NCBI GenBank assembly: GCA_023415055.1
Contig: JAEZLZ010000065.1
Span: 62,001 to 126,000 of the forward strand
From: Bacillota bacterium
GTDB lineage: Bacteria > Bacillota > Clostridia > Lachnospirales > Lachnospiraceae
Length of the DNA: 64,000 nucleotides
Direction: 5' to 3'
Numbering within the stretch: the first letter of the stretch is position 1; the number at the start of each line of letters is the position of its first letter. The translations under genes were made by a program, and so were the position numbers. Of the stretch, positions 16,511 to 24,912 are shown in pieces. The notes below the pieces were generated by a model. The model ran no database searches. It saw only the letters and a list, made by a program, of their open reading frames with translations, and was not told where the DNA came from.

Positions 16511-18961
16511 CTAAATATAGAATCCCAAGATCCCTTCATTCACTGCTTTACAATATTCCATCGCCTGCTCCGGTGTTTCATACTTATCTGCAATTACGGT
16601 ATAAGTAAATTCATAGAAGCCGCCAAGATCTGCTTTGAAATTTGTCTCCCAGAAATTATTCATGATCCAGGAATAAGGTGTGGACTGATTTAACTCTATA
16701 TTATTGCCATCACACAGCTTGATCGGTGCTGCTTCTCTTTTACCGAAGGAGATTAGCGGAGCATCCTTGGTGCAGATGATCAGATCACATTCCTTTCCTG
16801 TCCTTACCAGACCATTCTGAATCAGATAGAAGTTCTGGCAGGTACCCGGAAGCTGATCAATTCCCGGACGTAGGATACAACCGGTCTTATCGATATACGT
16901 CTCCGCGCTGTCGTCCGTAATAAAAGGTAGGGATACATAGAGGTTTTCCGGATCCCAGACACTGTCCTTATGAAGACAGACTCTTGCCTCCAGTATCGGA
17001 GTCACCTTATATAGTTTCAAAAATACGCTGTAATATCTGGTCCCTGGAAGCTCATAGGATACCCTTGCCGTTACGAACACATCACCACTGTCAACAATCT
17101 CGACGTCGGTAAGCTTTGCCGTGCTTCTCTGGGTAGCGATGCTGCAACGGTTTCTTCCCATCTGCCGTCTTACCTCACAGGGATTATGATCCTTGATCGG
17201 TGTAAATTCATAGATGCCGGAGAATGCACCCTCCGCTACCGCTGGATTCGTAATTACCTGACCTGTCCTCTTATTGAGGATGGAAGCGATTCCTTTTTCC
17301 TTTGAAAATTCTACCTTAAAGTAATCTGTCTCGATGAGGAACGGTGTCTCAAGATATCCGTTTCCGGTCTCAAGATCCTTAATTCCCTCCGCGCCGATAT
17401 GTGCATGGTTCCGGATCGTACTGGTATTCTCGAAGTTCTGCTTCAGGTATATGATCTTCTCTTCACCGGGAGCCAGATCAACCACAACCTCCACCTCGTG
17501 CGCTCTGGAGATTCTGTGACCCTGACAGATGAGCTTCTCTCCGGTGCTCTCATCATAGGCTTCGAGCTTAGCTCGAAGATCTAAGGTATTGCCATCAAGA
17601 TATTCCCAATACTCGATATAGAGCTTAACGACTCCCTGATACCGGAAGGGATGCGGATTCACTACTTTATATCTCTGATGCTTATGTGCATCGATTGTAA
17701 CCTCACCTAATTTAGAGAGAATCAGGTCAAGATTTCTTGAGATATCCGTATTCGCATTAATCGCATAAGCGTCCTTCTTCTTCTCCAGACAGGCAACAAG
17801 TGAATCCCAGGGTTCTGAGATTGAAGAAGAATAGCCCCAGGTATGCTCTGCATAGAGCATGATATTCTCTGCCGCGTGTTCTAATAAATCAGCATTACCC
17901 AGCTTATTGTCCGGATCAAGCTTCTTACAGAGGTCATATTTTCTCTGCGCTTCTCTGCAGATCTTTACTGCATTGGCCGTAGATCCGACACCGTCCGCCC
18001 ACCAGTCTGCAAAATCGCCTTCGAAGGTCGGAATAGCCGTTTCGTTTTCTCTGACCTTAGTGAAGAAATCCTCCAGGGTAGCCATCTTAATCGTGATATT
18101 CCCACCAAAGATTTCATTCAGATCCTTTACCCTCTTAGCTATCTGTGCGTTCGGCGGTGCGTTATCCGTGATAGCACCGGACACCATCAGAGGGAAGAAA
18201 TCTAGGGGATAACCTTCCTTTTCAAGATTATCCGCATATCTTTGCAGCCTTGTCTGTGCGAAGGAAAGCTCCAGCTCTCTCGTCTTCTCTGGATTCGAGT
18301 TACGAATTCCTTCTCTCAGCTCCTCGCGGACGTCATCAAACAGCAGGTAGGAGGTACCTCCATTCGGACAAAGGAACATCTCATTGCCCATATGATAGTG
18401 CTCACCGCCCCAGACCAGGACCTTATTTTTCTTCGGTCCCTGCCAGTAGAAGGGCATTTGCTTCTTATATAGCGCAAACATACCATGATGGGGATGAAGT
18501 GCACATAGAAGATTCTCGATTCCGCACTCACCAAGCACATCGGGATAGCCCCAGGCATAGCCGTTGATATCGGCGGACATTCCGCTCTTTATGTTGATAC
18601 CGATGCGGTCCCCATAATTTTTCGCTTTCTGAGTTCTGGAAAGCAGGACCTCCCGGTCGACAAGCTCCGTCATATTCAGATAGTTGCCGGAGAGACCGAT
18701 CTCGCCGGACTTAACGTACTTTTCAAACTTCTCTGTTTGTTCTATGGTTGCATTAGCATAAAAATTCTCAATCTGCCATTGATTTTCGCATTGCCATTTA
18801 AAGCCTTCACAGCCCGGAAGCTTTCCTGAATGAATATCATCCAGAATTTTGATTGCTTGCAGAATAAAGTCCCTGTGATAATTCATTAGTTTTTCCTGTC
18901 GTTCCGTATATCCTATATCCGTATGAGAATGATGAATTAGATAGATTGTCCATTTTTTCAT
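16511..18961 (-). CDS. GH38 alpha-mannosidase
   Basis: Retaining alpha-mannosidase acting inside the cell. The 816-residue protein opens with the GH38 metal-site motif LIHHSHTDIGYT (H13 and D15), has ADINGYAWGYPD with the likely nucleophile D131, and the large beta-rich C-terminal half typical of the family. No signal peptide. The ATG at 18961 (MKKWTIYLIHH) has AAAGGA about 10 nt upstream; an in-frame start 48 nt further up has no site and adds non-conserved residues. First gene of the mannoside operon, behind a consensus promoter at 19130-19158. The matching importer is not in the window. Confidence 0.92.
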   Translation of the reverse strand: MKKWTIYLIHHSHTDIGYTERQEKLMNYHRDFILQAIKILDDIHSGKLPGCEGFKWQCENQWQIENFYANATIEQTEKFEKYVKSGEIGLSGNYLNMTELVDREVLLSRTQKAKNYGDRIGINIKSGMSADINGYAWGYPDVLGECGIENLLCALHPHHGMFALYKKQMPFYWQGPKKNKVLVWGGEHYHMGNEMFLCPNGGTSYLLFDDVREELREGIRNSNPEKTRELELSFAQTRLQRYADNLEKEGYPLDFFPLMVSGAITDNAPPNAQIAKRVKDLNEIFGGNITIKMATLEDFFTKVRENETAIPTFEGDFADWWADGVGSTANAVKICREAQRKYDLCKKLDPDNKLGNADLLEHAAENIMLYAEHTWGYSSSISEPWDSLVACLEKKKDAYAINANTDISRNLDLILSKLGEVTIDAHKHQRYKVVNPHPFRYQGVVKLYIEYWEYLDGNTLDLRAKLEAYDESTGEKLICQGHRISRAHEVEVVVDLAPGEEKIIYLKQNFENTSTIRNHAHIGAEGIKDLETGNGYLETPFLIETDYFKVEFSKEKGIASILNKRTGQVITNPAVAEGAFSGIYEFTPIKDHNPCEVRRQMGRNRCSIATQRSTAKLTDVEIVDSGDVFVTARVSYELPGTRYYSVFLKLYKVTPILEARVCLHKDSVWDPENLYVSLPFITDDSAETYIDKTGCILRPGIDQLPGTCQNFYLIQNGLVRTGKECDLIICTKDAPLISFGKREAAPIKLCDGNNIELNQSTPYSWIMNNFWETNFKADLGGFYEFTYTVIADKYETPEQAMEYCKAVNEGILGFYI

Positions 18962-19106
18962 AGTTTGTAGTTCCTTTCTATTTGCTCTGATATGACATGC
19001 CTGTATCAAAATTCCTGTTCAATAATAAATATAATACAATAATTGGTATGGATGCAATAGCGCAGGCGACCAACATAGCCGGCTTATACACTGATTATAT
19101 TATTAT

Positions 19107-19120
19107 AACATTATAACGTT
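19107..19120. promoter_or_regulatory. Candidate GntR operator beside the mannoside promoter
   Basis: AACATTATAACGTT is a near-perfect 14-bp dyad, ending 9 nt downstream of the -10 box on the operon's strand, where a GntR repressor would block transcription. Assigned by position only. Confidence 0.4.
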
Positions 19121-19129
19121 TACTTTTGT

Positions 19130-19158
19130 ATCATAACACCGATGAATTCTGCTGTCAA
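19130..19158 (-). promoter_or_regulatory. Sigma-A promoter of the mannoside operon
   Basis: Minus strand TTGACA (19158-19153), 17-nt spacer, TATGAT (19135-19130), about 170 nt upstream of the GH38 start codon. Confidence 0.75.
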
Positions 19159-19166
19159 TATACTTT

Positions 19167-19706
19167 CTATTCTTCCCACCAGCCAAAAGCAATTTTTACA
19201 TTCACGCTCTTCTCATACACCGGGAGAAAGAACAGCACAAAGGAGCTGTCCGGAGGTATAATATACATTCCTTGAAAATCATGCTTCGTCAGTGTTATCC
19301 CGGCTTCTACTCTTCTGGTAAAGGTATAGGTACCTCCTTGGAGTGTATCGAAAACCTGACTGGCGCTCTGAATCAATACCTTCGGCTGTGGTGGAGGCAG
19401 GATGGTCTGATTCCCTGCCGCATAATGTCTTGAAGTCTCGATCCGTCCGATTAACGAACTACTTAGCCATCCCTCCGCAGTAATCGGCTGATCCGAATAA
19501 TTGGAGATTGTATATGCATTCAGAAACATCGTAACATTAGAATCCGGCGGGTTAATTAAGCCTCCCCATGCCATAAGCTTCCCTCCATAGGTGATCAGGT
19601 CTGTCTGTCCCAGAAAATATTTACCCAAGTAGGAGTGATAGACCGAATCCTTTAGTACAACCGCTTTCTGCGGGTAACTTGCATCAGAAACACCAATGAT
19701 TCTCAT
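19167..19706 (-). CDS. DUF6143-like protein, second of a tandem pair
   Basis: 179-residue protein without signal peptide or membrane segment. It shares with its upstream neighbour KYFLGQT, AWGGLINPPDSNV, FLNAYTISNYSDQPITAEGW, PPPQPKVL and the C-terminal GWWEE, so the two arose by tandem duplication. From memory this pattern matches DUF6143, a family of unknown function in spore-forming Firmicutes; that name is not certain. Its GGAGGG site overlaps the last codons of the upstream copy (the ATG lies 1 nt past that stop), indicating translational coupling. All-beta composition suggests a coat or surface role (inference). Confidence 0.7.
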   Translation of the reverse strand: MRIIGVSDASYPQKAVVLKDSVYHSYLGKYFLGQTDLITYGGKLMAWGGLINPPDSNVTMFLNAYTISNYSDQPITAEGWLSSSLIGRIETSRHYAAGNQTILPPPQPKVLIQSASQVFDTLQGGTYTFTRRVEAGITLTKHDFQGMYIIPPDSSFVLFFLPVYEKSVNVKIAFGWWEE

Positions 19707-19707
19707 A

Positions 19708-20250
19708 TCAATAACTCCCTCCGATTCTTTCTTCCCACCAGGTTAATACGATTGTTGCCGTGGTTATGATCCGTTCCGAGGAATGCAGAGAAATCGAAAA
19801 AGATCCACCGGGACCAATCAGAATGGATCCCTGATGCGAGTCGCTTACTAAGGTGGAATTTGGTGTTACAATACGACCAAAGATATTGATCCCGTTTGGC
19901 ATTACATCTCTCAGATACTCTGCCTGCAGCATAACCGCCTTCGGTCTGGGTGGCGGTGATATCGCTTGATTTGATGGTGTTACCCTGCATTCAGATGCAT
20001 CAAACGGTGGAGCAGCATTGAGCCATATCTCAGCATCAAAGCTTTGCTCTCCAAAGTTCGTGATTGTAAATATGTCAAAGTATACATTCACCCCGGAATA
20101 TCTGGGATTGACGATCCCACCCCAGGCAAAAAAGCCGTTGCCAAAATGTAATTCTTCTGTCTGTCCTATAAAATATCTTCCAAGTCTGGCATTCCAGCCC
20201 GGGCTGGTCAGATCTACCACCTCTGCCGGCCATTCCATTCTTCCCTCCAT
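19708..20250 (-). CDS. DUF6143-like protein, first of a tandem pair
   Basis: 180 residues, paralogous to the downstream gene: RYFIGQTEELHFGNGFFAWGGIVNPRYSGVNVYFDIFTITNFGEQSF, AISPPPRPKAVML, and WWEER near the end. The ATG at 20250 follows AGGTAGG; an ATG four codons later has GGAGGG close upstream and could be used instead. A -10 box of the CATAnnnTA type with an AC 17 nt upstream (20296-20323) suggests sigma-K control in the mother cell. Function unknown; a spore-coat role is a guess from promoter type and neighbours. Confidence 0.7.
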   Translation of the reverse strand: MEGRMEWPAEVVDLTSPGWNARLGRYFIGQTEELHFGNGFFAWGGIVNPRYSGVNVYFDIFTITNFGEQSFDAEIWLNAAPPFDASECRVTPSNQAISPPPRPKAVMLQAEYLRDVMPNGINIFGRIVTPNSTLVSDSHQGSILIGPGGSFSISLHSSERIITTATIVLTWWEERIGGSY

Positions 20251-20295
20251 CTTATGATCCTACCTTTCTCTTTTCCAGCTCAAAACGCCTCATAA

Positions 20296-20323
20296 TATCT
20301 TATGATGATTGTAAATAATGCGT
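20296..20323 (-). promoter_or_regulatory. Sigma-K-like promoter of the DUF6143 pair
   Basis: Minus strand CATAAGATA (20304-20296) matches the sigma-K -10 consensus CATAnnnTA, with AC 17 nt upstream (20323-20322). The motif is short, so support depends on similar boxes before the next two genes. Confidence 0.45.
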
Positions 20324-20371
20324 TCCACAGACTAAATCCTCCCTTACTCTTTTGGTGCGGATATTGTTTCC

Positions 20372-20402
20372 GTTATTTCTCTACATCTTCTCTCATAAAA
20401 TA
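20372..20402 (+). promoter_or_regulatory. Sigma-E/K-like promoter of the double-P-loop ATPase gene
   Basis: CATAAAATA at 20394-20402 fits CATAnnnTA. A weak GTTATTT lies 15 nt upstream, more like sigma-E than sigma-K spacing. No TTGACA/TATAAT alternative was seen. Confidence 0.35.
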
Positions 20403-20432
20403 TTAATAACTAATTTGCGGGAGAATTGATCT

Positions 20433-21524
20433 ATGAGCGCAAAACATTATCTTGTATGCGGACACACTGCGAAGGGTTATGTTAATCTTGCCGGTACGAA
20501 TCTGGAACCACTGAACAAGATCTATCTATTGATGGGAGGTCCCGGTACGGGAAAGCTTGATTTGTGGAAGGAGATTGCTTCCAAACTGGAAGGACAAGAC
20601 GAGACCGTGGAGTATCTGCACAGCCCTTCCGATCCTGAAGCCCTCGACGGAATGCTTTTTCCTGCGCTTGGCGTCGGAATCGTGAACGCAGCTGTTCCTC
20701 AGATGACTGAGCTAAGAGCACCTGGAGCGATGGAAGAGTACATCAATCTGGAGGAGGCTTGGGATATCAATAGCTTAACTTATCAGAAGGATCGGATTCT
20801 TGAACTCACAAAGAGCATGCAGCTGTATTATGAGAAGGCATATGAAGAATTCGGAGAAGGATTAAGAGTCCACGATGAATGGGAGAAGATCTATATCCGA
20901 GCTATGGATTTTACAAAGGCGAATCAGCTCACCACGGAGGTTATCGCTACCTTATTCACTGATATCCGCTTCGACAAACCCAGCTGTGTCAAGCACCGTT
21001 TCTTTGGTGGATCAACACCGAACGGGCCCATGGATTTTGTAACGAATATTACGGCTGATATCGCCACACGTTTTTTTATCAAGGGTCGCCCCGGCTCCGG
21101 CAAGTCTACGATGTTGAAGAAGCTACTGGAAGCTGCCAAGGCGCGTGGTATCGATACTGAGGTCTATCACTGCGGCTTTGACCCCGACAGTCTGGATATG
21201 CTGCTGTTCCCTGAGTTAAGTCTTAGTATCTTTGACAGTACCTCACCCCATGAGTATTATCCATGCCGCGAGGGGGATAAGGTCATTGACATGTACACCC
21301 AGCTGATCAAGGAGGATACGGATGAGCATTATGCTGCGGAGCTGGAGGATATCGTGGCACGCTACCGCTCTCATACCAAAGCCGGCACTGCATACCTTGC
21401 TGCTGCCAAAGATAAAATGCTTGAATTGGAGCAGCTATATCAGGATGCTACCGATTATGAGGCTATTAACCTGATATCGGAAGAACTATATCAGAGAATT
21501 ATGGAGTCAATCTCTACTTTGTAG
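20433..21524 (+). CDS. Duplicated P-loop ATPase of the PRK06851 type
   Basis: 363 residues made of two P-loop NTPase halves. The second has a full Walker A (GRPGSGKST, about 217-225) and a following VYHCGFDPDSLDMLLFPELSLSIFD block. The first repeats the layout (YLLMGGPGTGKLDLW at 31-45, then HSPSDPEALDGMLFPALGVGIVNA), but the Ser/Thr after the Walker lysine is Leu, so its Mg-nucleotide binding is probably weakened. The shared (D/S)xDxLDxxLFPxLxxxI block shows internal duplication. I recall this as the PRK06851 family of Firmicutes, function unknown. GGGAGA precedes the ATG. Confidence 0.75.
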   Translation: MSAKHYLVCGHTAKGYVNLAGTNLEPLNKIYLLMGGPGTGKLDLWKEIASKLEGQDETVEYLHSPSDPEALDGMLFPALGVGIVNAAVPQMTELRAPGAMEEYINLEEAWDINSLTYQKDRILELTKSMQLYYEKAYEEFGEGLRVHDEWEKIYIRAMDFTKANQLTTEVIATLFTDIRFDKPSCVKHRFFGGSTPNGPMDFVTNITADIATRFFIKGRPGSGKSTMLKKLLEAAKARGIDTEVYHCGFDPDSLDMLLFPELSLSIFDSTSPHEYYPCREGDKVIDMYTQLIKEDTDEHYAAELEDIVARYRSHTKAGTAYLAAAKDKMLELEQLYQDATDYEAINLISEELYQRIMESISTL

Positions 21525-21583
21525 GCATTAAGTTCTCCGGATTATTACAATCCATTAAAATAAAATCTAGGCATTACATGTTA

Positions 21584-21638
21584 ATGATCCTCCATAAATA
21601 GATTTTGGTATTTACCAGGTCTGCTTATGGAGGATCAT
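21584..21638 (+). terminator. Inverted repeat after the ATPase gene
   Basis: 14-bp perfect stem ATGATCCTCCATAA/TTATGGAGGATCAT, with a small GGTATTTACC dyad in the loop. It lies 60 nt past the stop codon. There is no T-tract, so it could also be an mRNA-stabilising or Rho-independent-like end. Confidence 0.5.
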
Positions 21639-21708
21639 ATCAACTTGTGTTACGCCTATACTTTAATCTGATAATCGATAAACTAATCCCAGAGTCTTGA
21701 TTAGTCGA

Positions 21709-21735
21709 ACTCTTTTTCGTCGCTATCATATAATA
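21709..21735 (+). promoter_or_regulatory. Sigma-K-like promoter of the LysM-GH18 gene
   Basis: CATATAATA at 21727-21735 fits both the sigma-E (CATAYAAT) and sigma-K (CATAnnnTA) -10 boxes, with AC at 21709-21710 exactly 16 nt upstream. It is 31 nt before the chosen ATG. Confidence 0.5.
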
Positions 21736-21765
21736 AATACTGACGAAGCCTTCCCGAGGTACCCC

Positions 21766-23070
21766 ATGGTCATCCATACAGTGCAACCAAATGAGACGAT
21801 TAACTCCATAGCCGAGATGTACGGCGTATCAGCAGATAAATTGATTACCGATAATAGCATTAGTAATCCGAGCCAGTTGGTAGTCGGACAAAGCCTTGCT
21901 ATTTTGTATCCAAAGGAAACCTACATCGTTCAGGAGGGAGACAGCCTGGAAGGTATTGCCGCTTCCCATGGGGTGCAGGCAGTACAACTGCTGCAAAATA
22001 ATCCTCAGCTTTCCAATCAAGCCTATATTTATCCCGGAGAAGAAATTGTTATTAGCTATACCGATGAGAAACGTATGGCACTTTCCACGAATGGGTATGC
22101 TTTTCCCTTTATCGATATCAATATTCTTCGAGAAACATTGCCCTACCTTACTTATCTTACAGTGTTTTATTATCGGATCACGATGAATGGAGATCTTGTT
22201 GATATAAGGGATAAGCTGCTGATTGAAACTGCAAGAGCCTATGGTGTCGCTCCAATTATGACGATCTCAACCATTACGGAGGAAGGTGATATCAATGAGC
22301 AGGCTACCCATAGTATAGTGACGGACAAGAATAAGCAGGAAAACCTGATTAATCAAGTTCTAGATAATATGAATCGAAAAAATTATTACGGATTGAATAT
22401 TGACATGCAAAATATTTATCCCGAGGATCGGCAGCTGTATGTGGATTTCATCTCAAATATCTCAGGTCGCATAATACAAGCGGGCTACTATGTTAGTAGT
22501 ACTTTAACTCCTATCACTTTTCCAACCGATAATAATGTTATATATCAGGGGCCGGAATACGCTATTCTTGGGCAATTAACCGATAGTACCATGTTATTGT
22601 CCTATGCCTGGGGTCATGCCCACAGCCCACAGCCCGCATTACCACTTTCATGGGTTCGTACTCTATTGGATTACTTTGCTACACAGATTCCTCCGGAGAA
22701 GATCTTTCTCGGAATTCCAACCATCGGTTATATATGGCAGCTTCCTTTTCTCTTGAATTATACCATTGCCAACTCAATCACTCACAATGCGGCTTTGACC
22801 TTAGCAAATGAGGTTGGTGCGACGATTGAGCGCGATGAGTCTTCTCAGGCGCCTTTCTTTCATTATGTTACGGACAGCGCGTATGTAGTATGGTTTCGTG
22901 ATGTCAGGAGTACTGCTGCTCTGCTGGACATTGTCACCGAATATGGTCTGGAAGGAATCGGTACCTGGAATATTATGCAGTTCGCTTCCGGAATGTGGTT
23001 GTTAATCAGCACCCAATATGATATTCGAAAGATAGAAGGGCTTCAAAATCCTCCCTCAGAATCCATATAG
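21766..23070 (+). CDS. LysM-GH18 spore-type protein with catalytic Glu replaced by Gln
   Basis: 434 residues: two LysM repeats (about 1-50 IHTVQPNETINSIAEMYGV and 51-98 YIVQEGDSLEGIAASHGV) followed by a GH18 barrel as in SleL/YaaH spore cortex glucosaminidases. In that family the catalytic motif reads NIDFEN; here it is YGLNIDMQNIYPEDR with CAA (Gln215, 22408-22410) at the acid/base position. Hydrolysis is therefore doubtful and a peptidoglycan-binding role is possible. The ATG at 21766 has GAGG 7 nt upstream; an upstream TTG in frame is not convincing. A sigma-K-like promoter and its neighbours support a spore role. Confidence 0.85.
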   Translation: MVIHTVQPNETINSIAEMYGVSADKLITDNSISNPSQLVVGQSLAILYPKETYIVQEGDSLEGIAASHGVQAVQLLQNNPQLSNQAYIYPGEEIVISYTDEKRMALSTNGYAFPFIDINILRETLPYLTYLTVFYYRITMNGDLVDIRDKLLIETARAYGVAPIMTISTITEEGDINEQATHSIVTDKNKQENLINQVLDNMNRKNYYGLNIDMQNIYPEDRQLYVDFISNISGRIIQAGYYVSSTLTPITFPTDNNVIYQGPEYAILGQLTDSTMLLSYAWGHAHSPQPALPLSWVRTLLDYFATQIPPEKIFLGIPTIGYIWQLPFLLNYTIANSITHNAALTLANEVGATIERDESSQAPFFHYVTDSAYVVWFRDVRSTAALLDIVTEYGLEGIGTWNIMQFASGMWLLISTQYDIRKIEGLQNPPSESI

Positions 23071-23184
23071 TTGTAATATTTGATGGTTTTTTACATTCAT
23101 CTGCTGTATAATTCTACTACCAGGGTCAGGAAGGTAAACGATGCCTTACGGCCCTTATGATAAGATAGAGCGGGAGGAATTGTT

Positions 23185-24810
23185 GTGCTTAGAACATTAA
23201 AGAGAGATACTTTAAATAAGACAAATAGCATGAAGCCTAAAAAACCAACCGGTATGATCCTTGATGCGGACAAGCCTTTATCCAAGTCCTTAGTCTGGAA
23301 GCTTCAGGCGGATTTTTATGCTAATCAAGGTCCGGAAGCATGGATTAAGGGGATCGTGCCTCAATATATCACGACTAATCCCTATATTGCACACCTTTAT
23401 GCTAAGACGGTCTTCGCCTATTGCAGAGACCTTGTATCCGATCCGGGTTTTGACTCGGGTACTACTCTCTATATCCTAGAGTTGGCTGCCGGTGTTGGAA
23501 GATTTACCTATGCATTTTTAAATAGCTTCTTACCTATGCTGGAGAATTCCTCCTTAAGGGGACTTAAGTTCAAATACATCATCACCGACCTGGCCGAACG
23601 TAATGTATCCTACTGGCTTAATCACAGCTTCCTGAAGCCTTACTTTGAATGTGGTGTACTGGACTGTACCACCTTTGATATGACGAAGGACGAGGAACTT
23701 CACCTCAGATACAGTGATGAGCTTCTCTGCAAGGATAAGCTATCGAATCCATTAATTTTATTTGCTAATTATACCTTTGACAGTCTTCCTCAGGATACCT
23801 TTTATGTAAATGATGGTGAGCTCTATGAAGGTCTTATCACCCTATCCGAGGCAGAAGGTCCGGTCGATGCTACCGATCATTCCATCCTGTCCGGACTTAC
23901 CTATGATTATACTGATCATCTGATTCAGGGGGGCAGCTATTACGATGAAGAAAATATCAATGATATCCTGCTATTCTATCAGGAACATCTTCAGGATAGT
24001 GCCTTTTCTCTGCCGATTGTTGCCCTTAGGTGCCTCAATCGATTAATGACACTATTTGGGGATGATCTTTTATTGATCTCTACCGATAAGGGCTACCGGA
24101 ATATCGACTCCATGAATCAGATCTATCATCCGTTCCTATCAAAGCATGGCTCCATCTCCCTGACTGTGAATTTTCATGCCATGGAGTTATATTTTCAGAG
24201 TCTTGGCGGAAAAGCGATACACAGTATCTTTGAGCATGAGAATGTTACAATGTCGTTATTCTTCATAGGCAAGCGTCCACATGATTTTATAGAAACCTCT
24301 CTGACTTATCGTGAAATTGTAGAAAGCATCGGACCGGATGATTTCTATACTATCAAGAAGGCGGTTGTACCGATGAACCAGTCCCTTTCCACCAGGGAAC
24401 TGTTAACCTTTCTAAGATATACCAGGTGGGATTCCCGTACCTTCCTGGAATTCTACAACACCTTCCTTAAGCGAATTACGGAAGAGGAGGATTTTCCTAG
24501 AGAAGAGATGGTAATGGCAATTCATAAGGTATGGGAATATTTCTTACCGATCGGAGAGGAAGGCGACCTGGCCTATTGCTTAGGCACCCTCCTGGGTTAC
24601 TTCGGCTATGATCGGGAAGCGATTACGCTCTTTCTGTCTTCCATTGAATTTTACGGTGAGGATGCTGGGATCTTTTATGAGATCGCATTATGTTACTATA
24701 ATCTTCAGGAATTTGAATTGTCCCTAAACTACCTGGAGGAGGCTCTGGCACTCGAGCCTGATCATACGGAGGCAAACCAAATGAAGGAGCTGCTTCAAAG
24801 CACTTATTAA
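23185..24810 (+). CDS. SAM-dependent methyltransferase (MidA/NDUFAF7-like) with C-terminal TPR
   Basis: 541 residues. The middle has a class I methyltransferase motif I, YILELAAGVGRFTYAFL (about 91-107), then KYIITDLAERNVSYWLNH and LFANYTFDSLPQDTFYV. The long spaced layout (NPYIAHLYAKTVFAYCRD before motif I) recalls the MidA/NDUFAF7 arginine methyltransferase group, but this is a weak recognition. The last ~80 residues (AIELFLSSIEFYGEDAGIFYEIALCYYNLQEFELSLNYLEEALALEPDHTEA-like) are one to two TPR units. GTG start with GGGAGG about 8 nt upstream. No partner gene identifies the target. Confidence 0.65.
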   Translation: MLRTLKRDTLNKTNSMKPKKPTGMILDADKPLSKSLVWKLQADFYANQGPEAWIKGIVPQYITTNPYIAHLYAKTVFAYCRDLVSDPGFDSGTTLYILELAAGVGRFTYAFLNSFLPMLENSSLRGLKFKYIITDLAERNVSYWLNHSFLKPYFECGVLDCTTFDMTKDEELHLRYSDELLCKDKLSNPLILFANYTFDSLPQDTFYVNDGELYEGLITLSEAEGPVDATDHSILSGLTYDYTDHLIQGGSYYDEENINDILLFYQEHLQDSAFSLPIVALRCLNRLMTLFGDDLLLISTDKGYRNIDSMNQIYHPFLSKHGSISLTVNFHAMELYFQSLGGKAIHSIFEHENVTMSLFFIGKRPHDFIETSLTYREIVESIGPDDFYTIKKAVVPMNQSLSTRELLTFLRYTRWDSRTFLEFYNTFLKRITEEEDFPREEMVMAIHKVWEYFLPIGEEGDLAYCLGTLLGYFGYDREAITLFLSSIEFYGEDAGIFYEIALCYYNLQEFELSLNYLEEALALEPDHTEANQMKELLQSTY

Positions 24811-24912
24811 TGCACTGATTGATAAGCCAATAAGCTGTCTGTCAATCTGTGTGTGAGGGTTGCTGTTGTTCTTTCCTTCCAGAAGGAATGTATCTTTTGA
24901 ATCGGCTACTTC

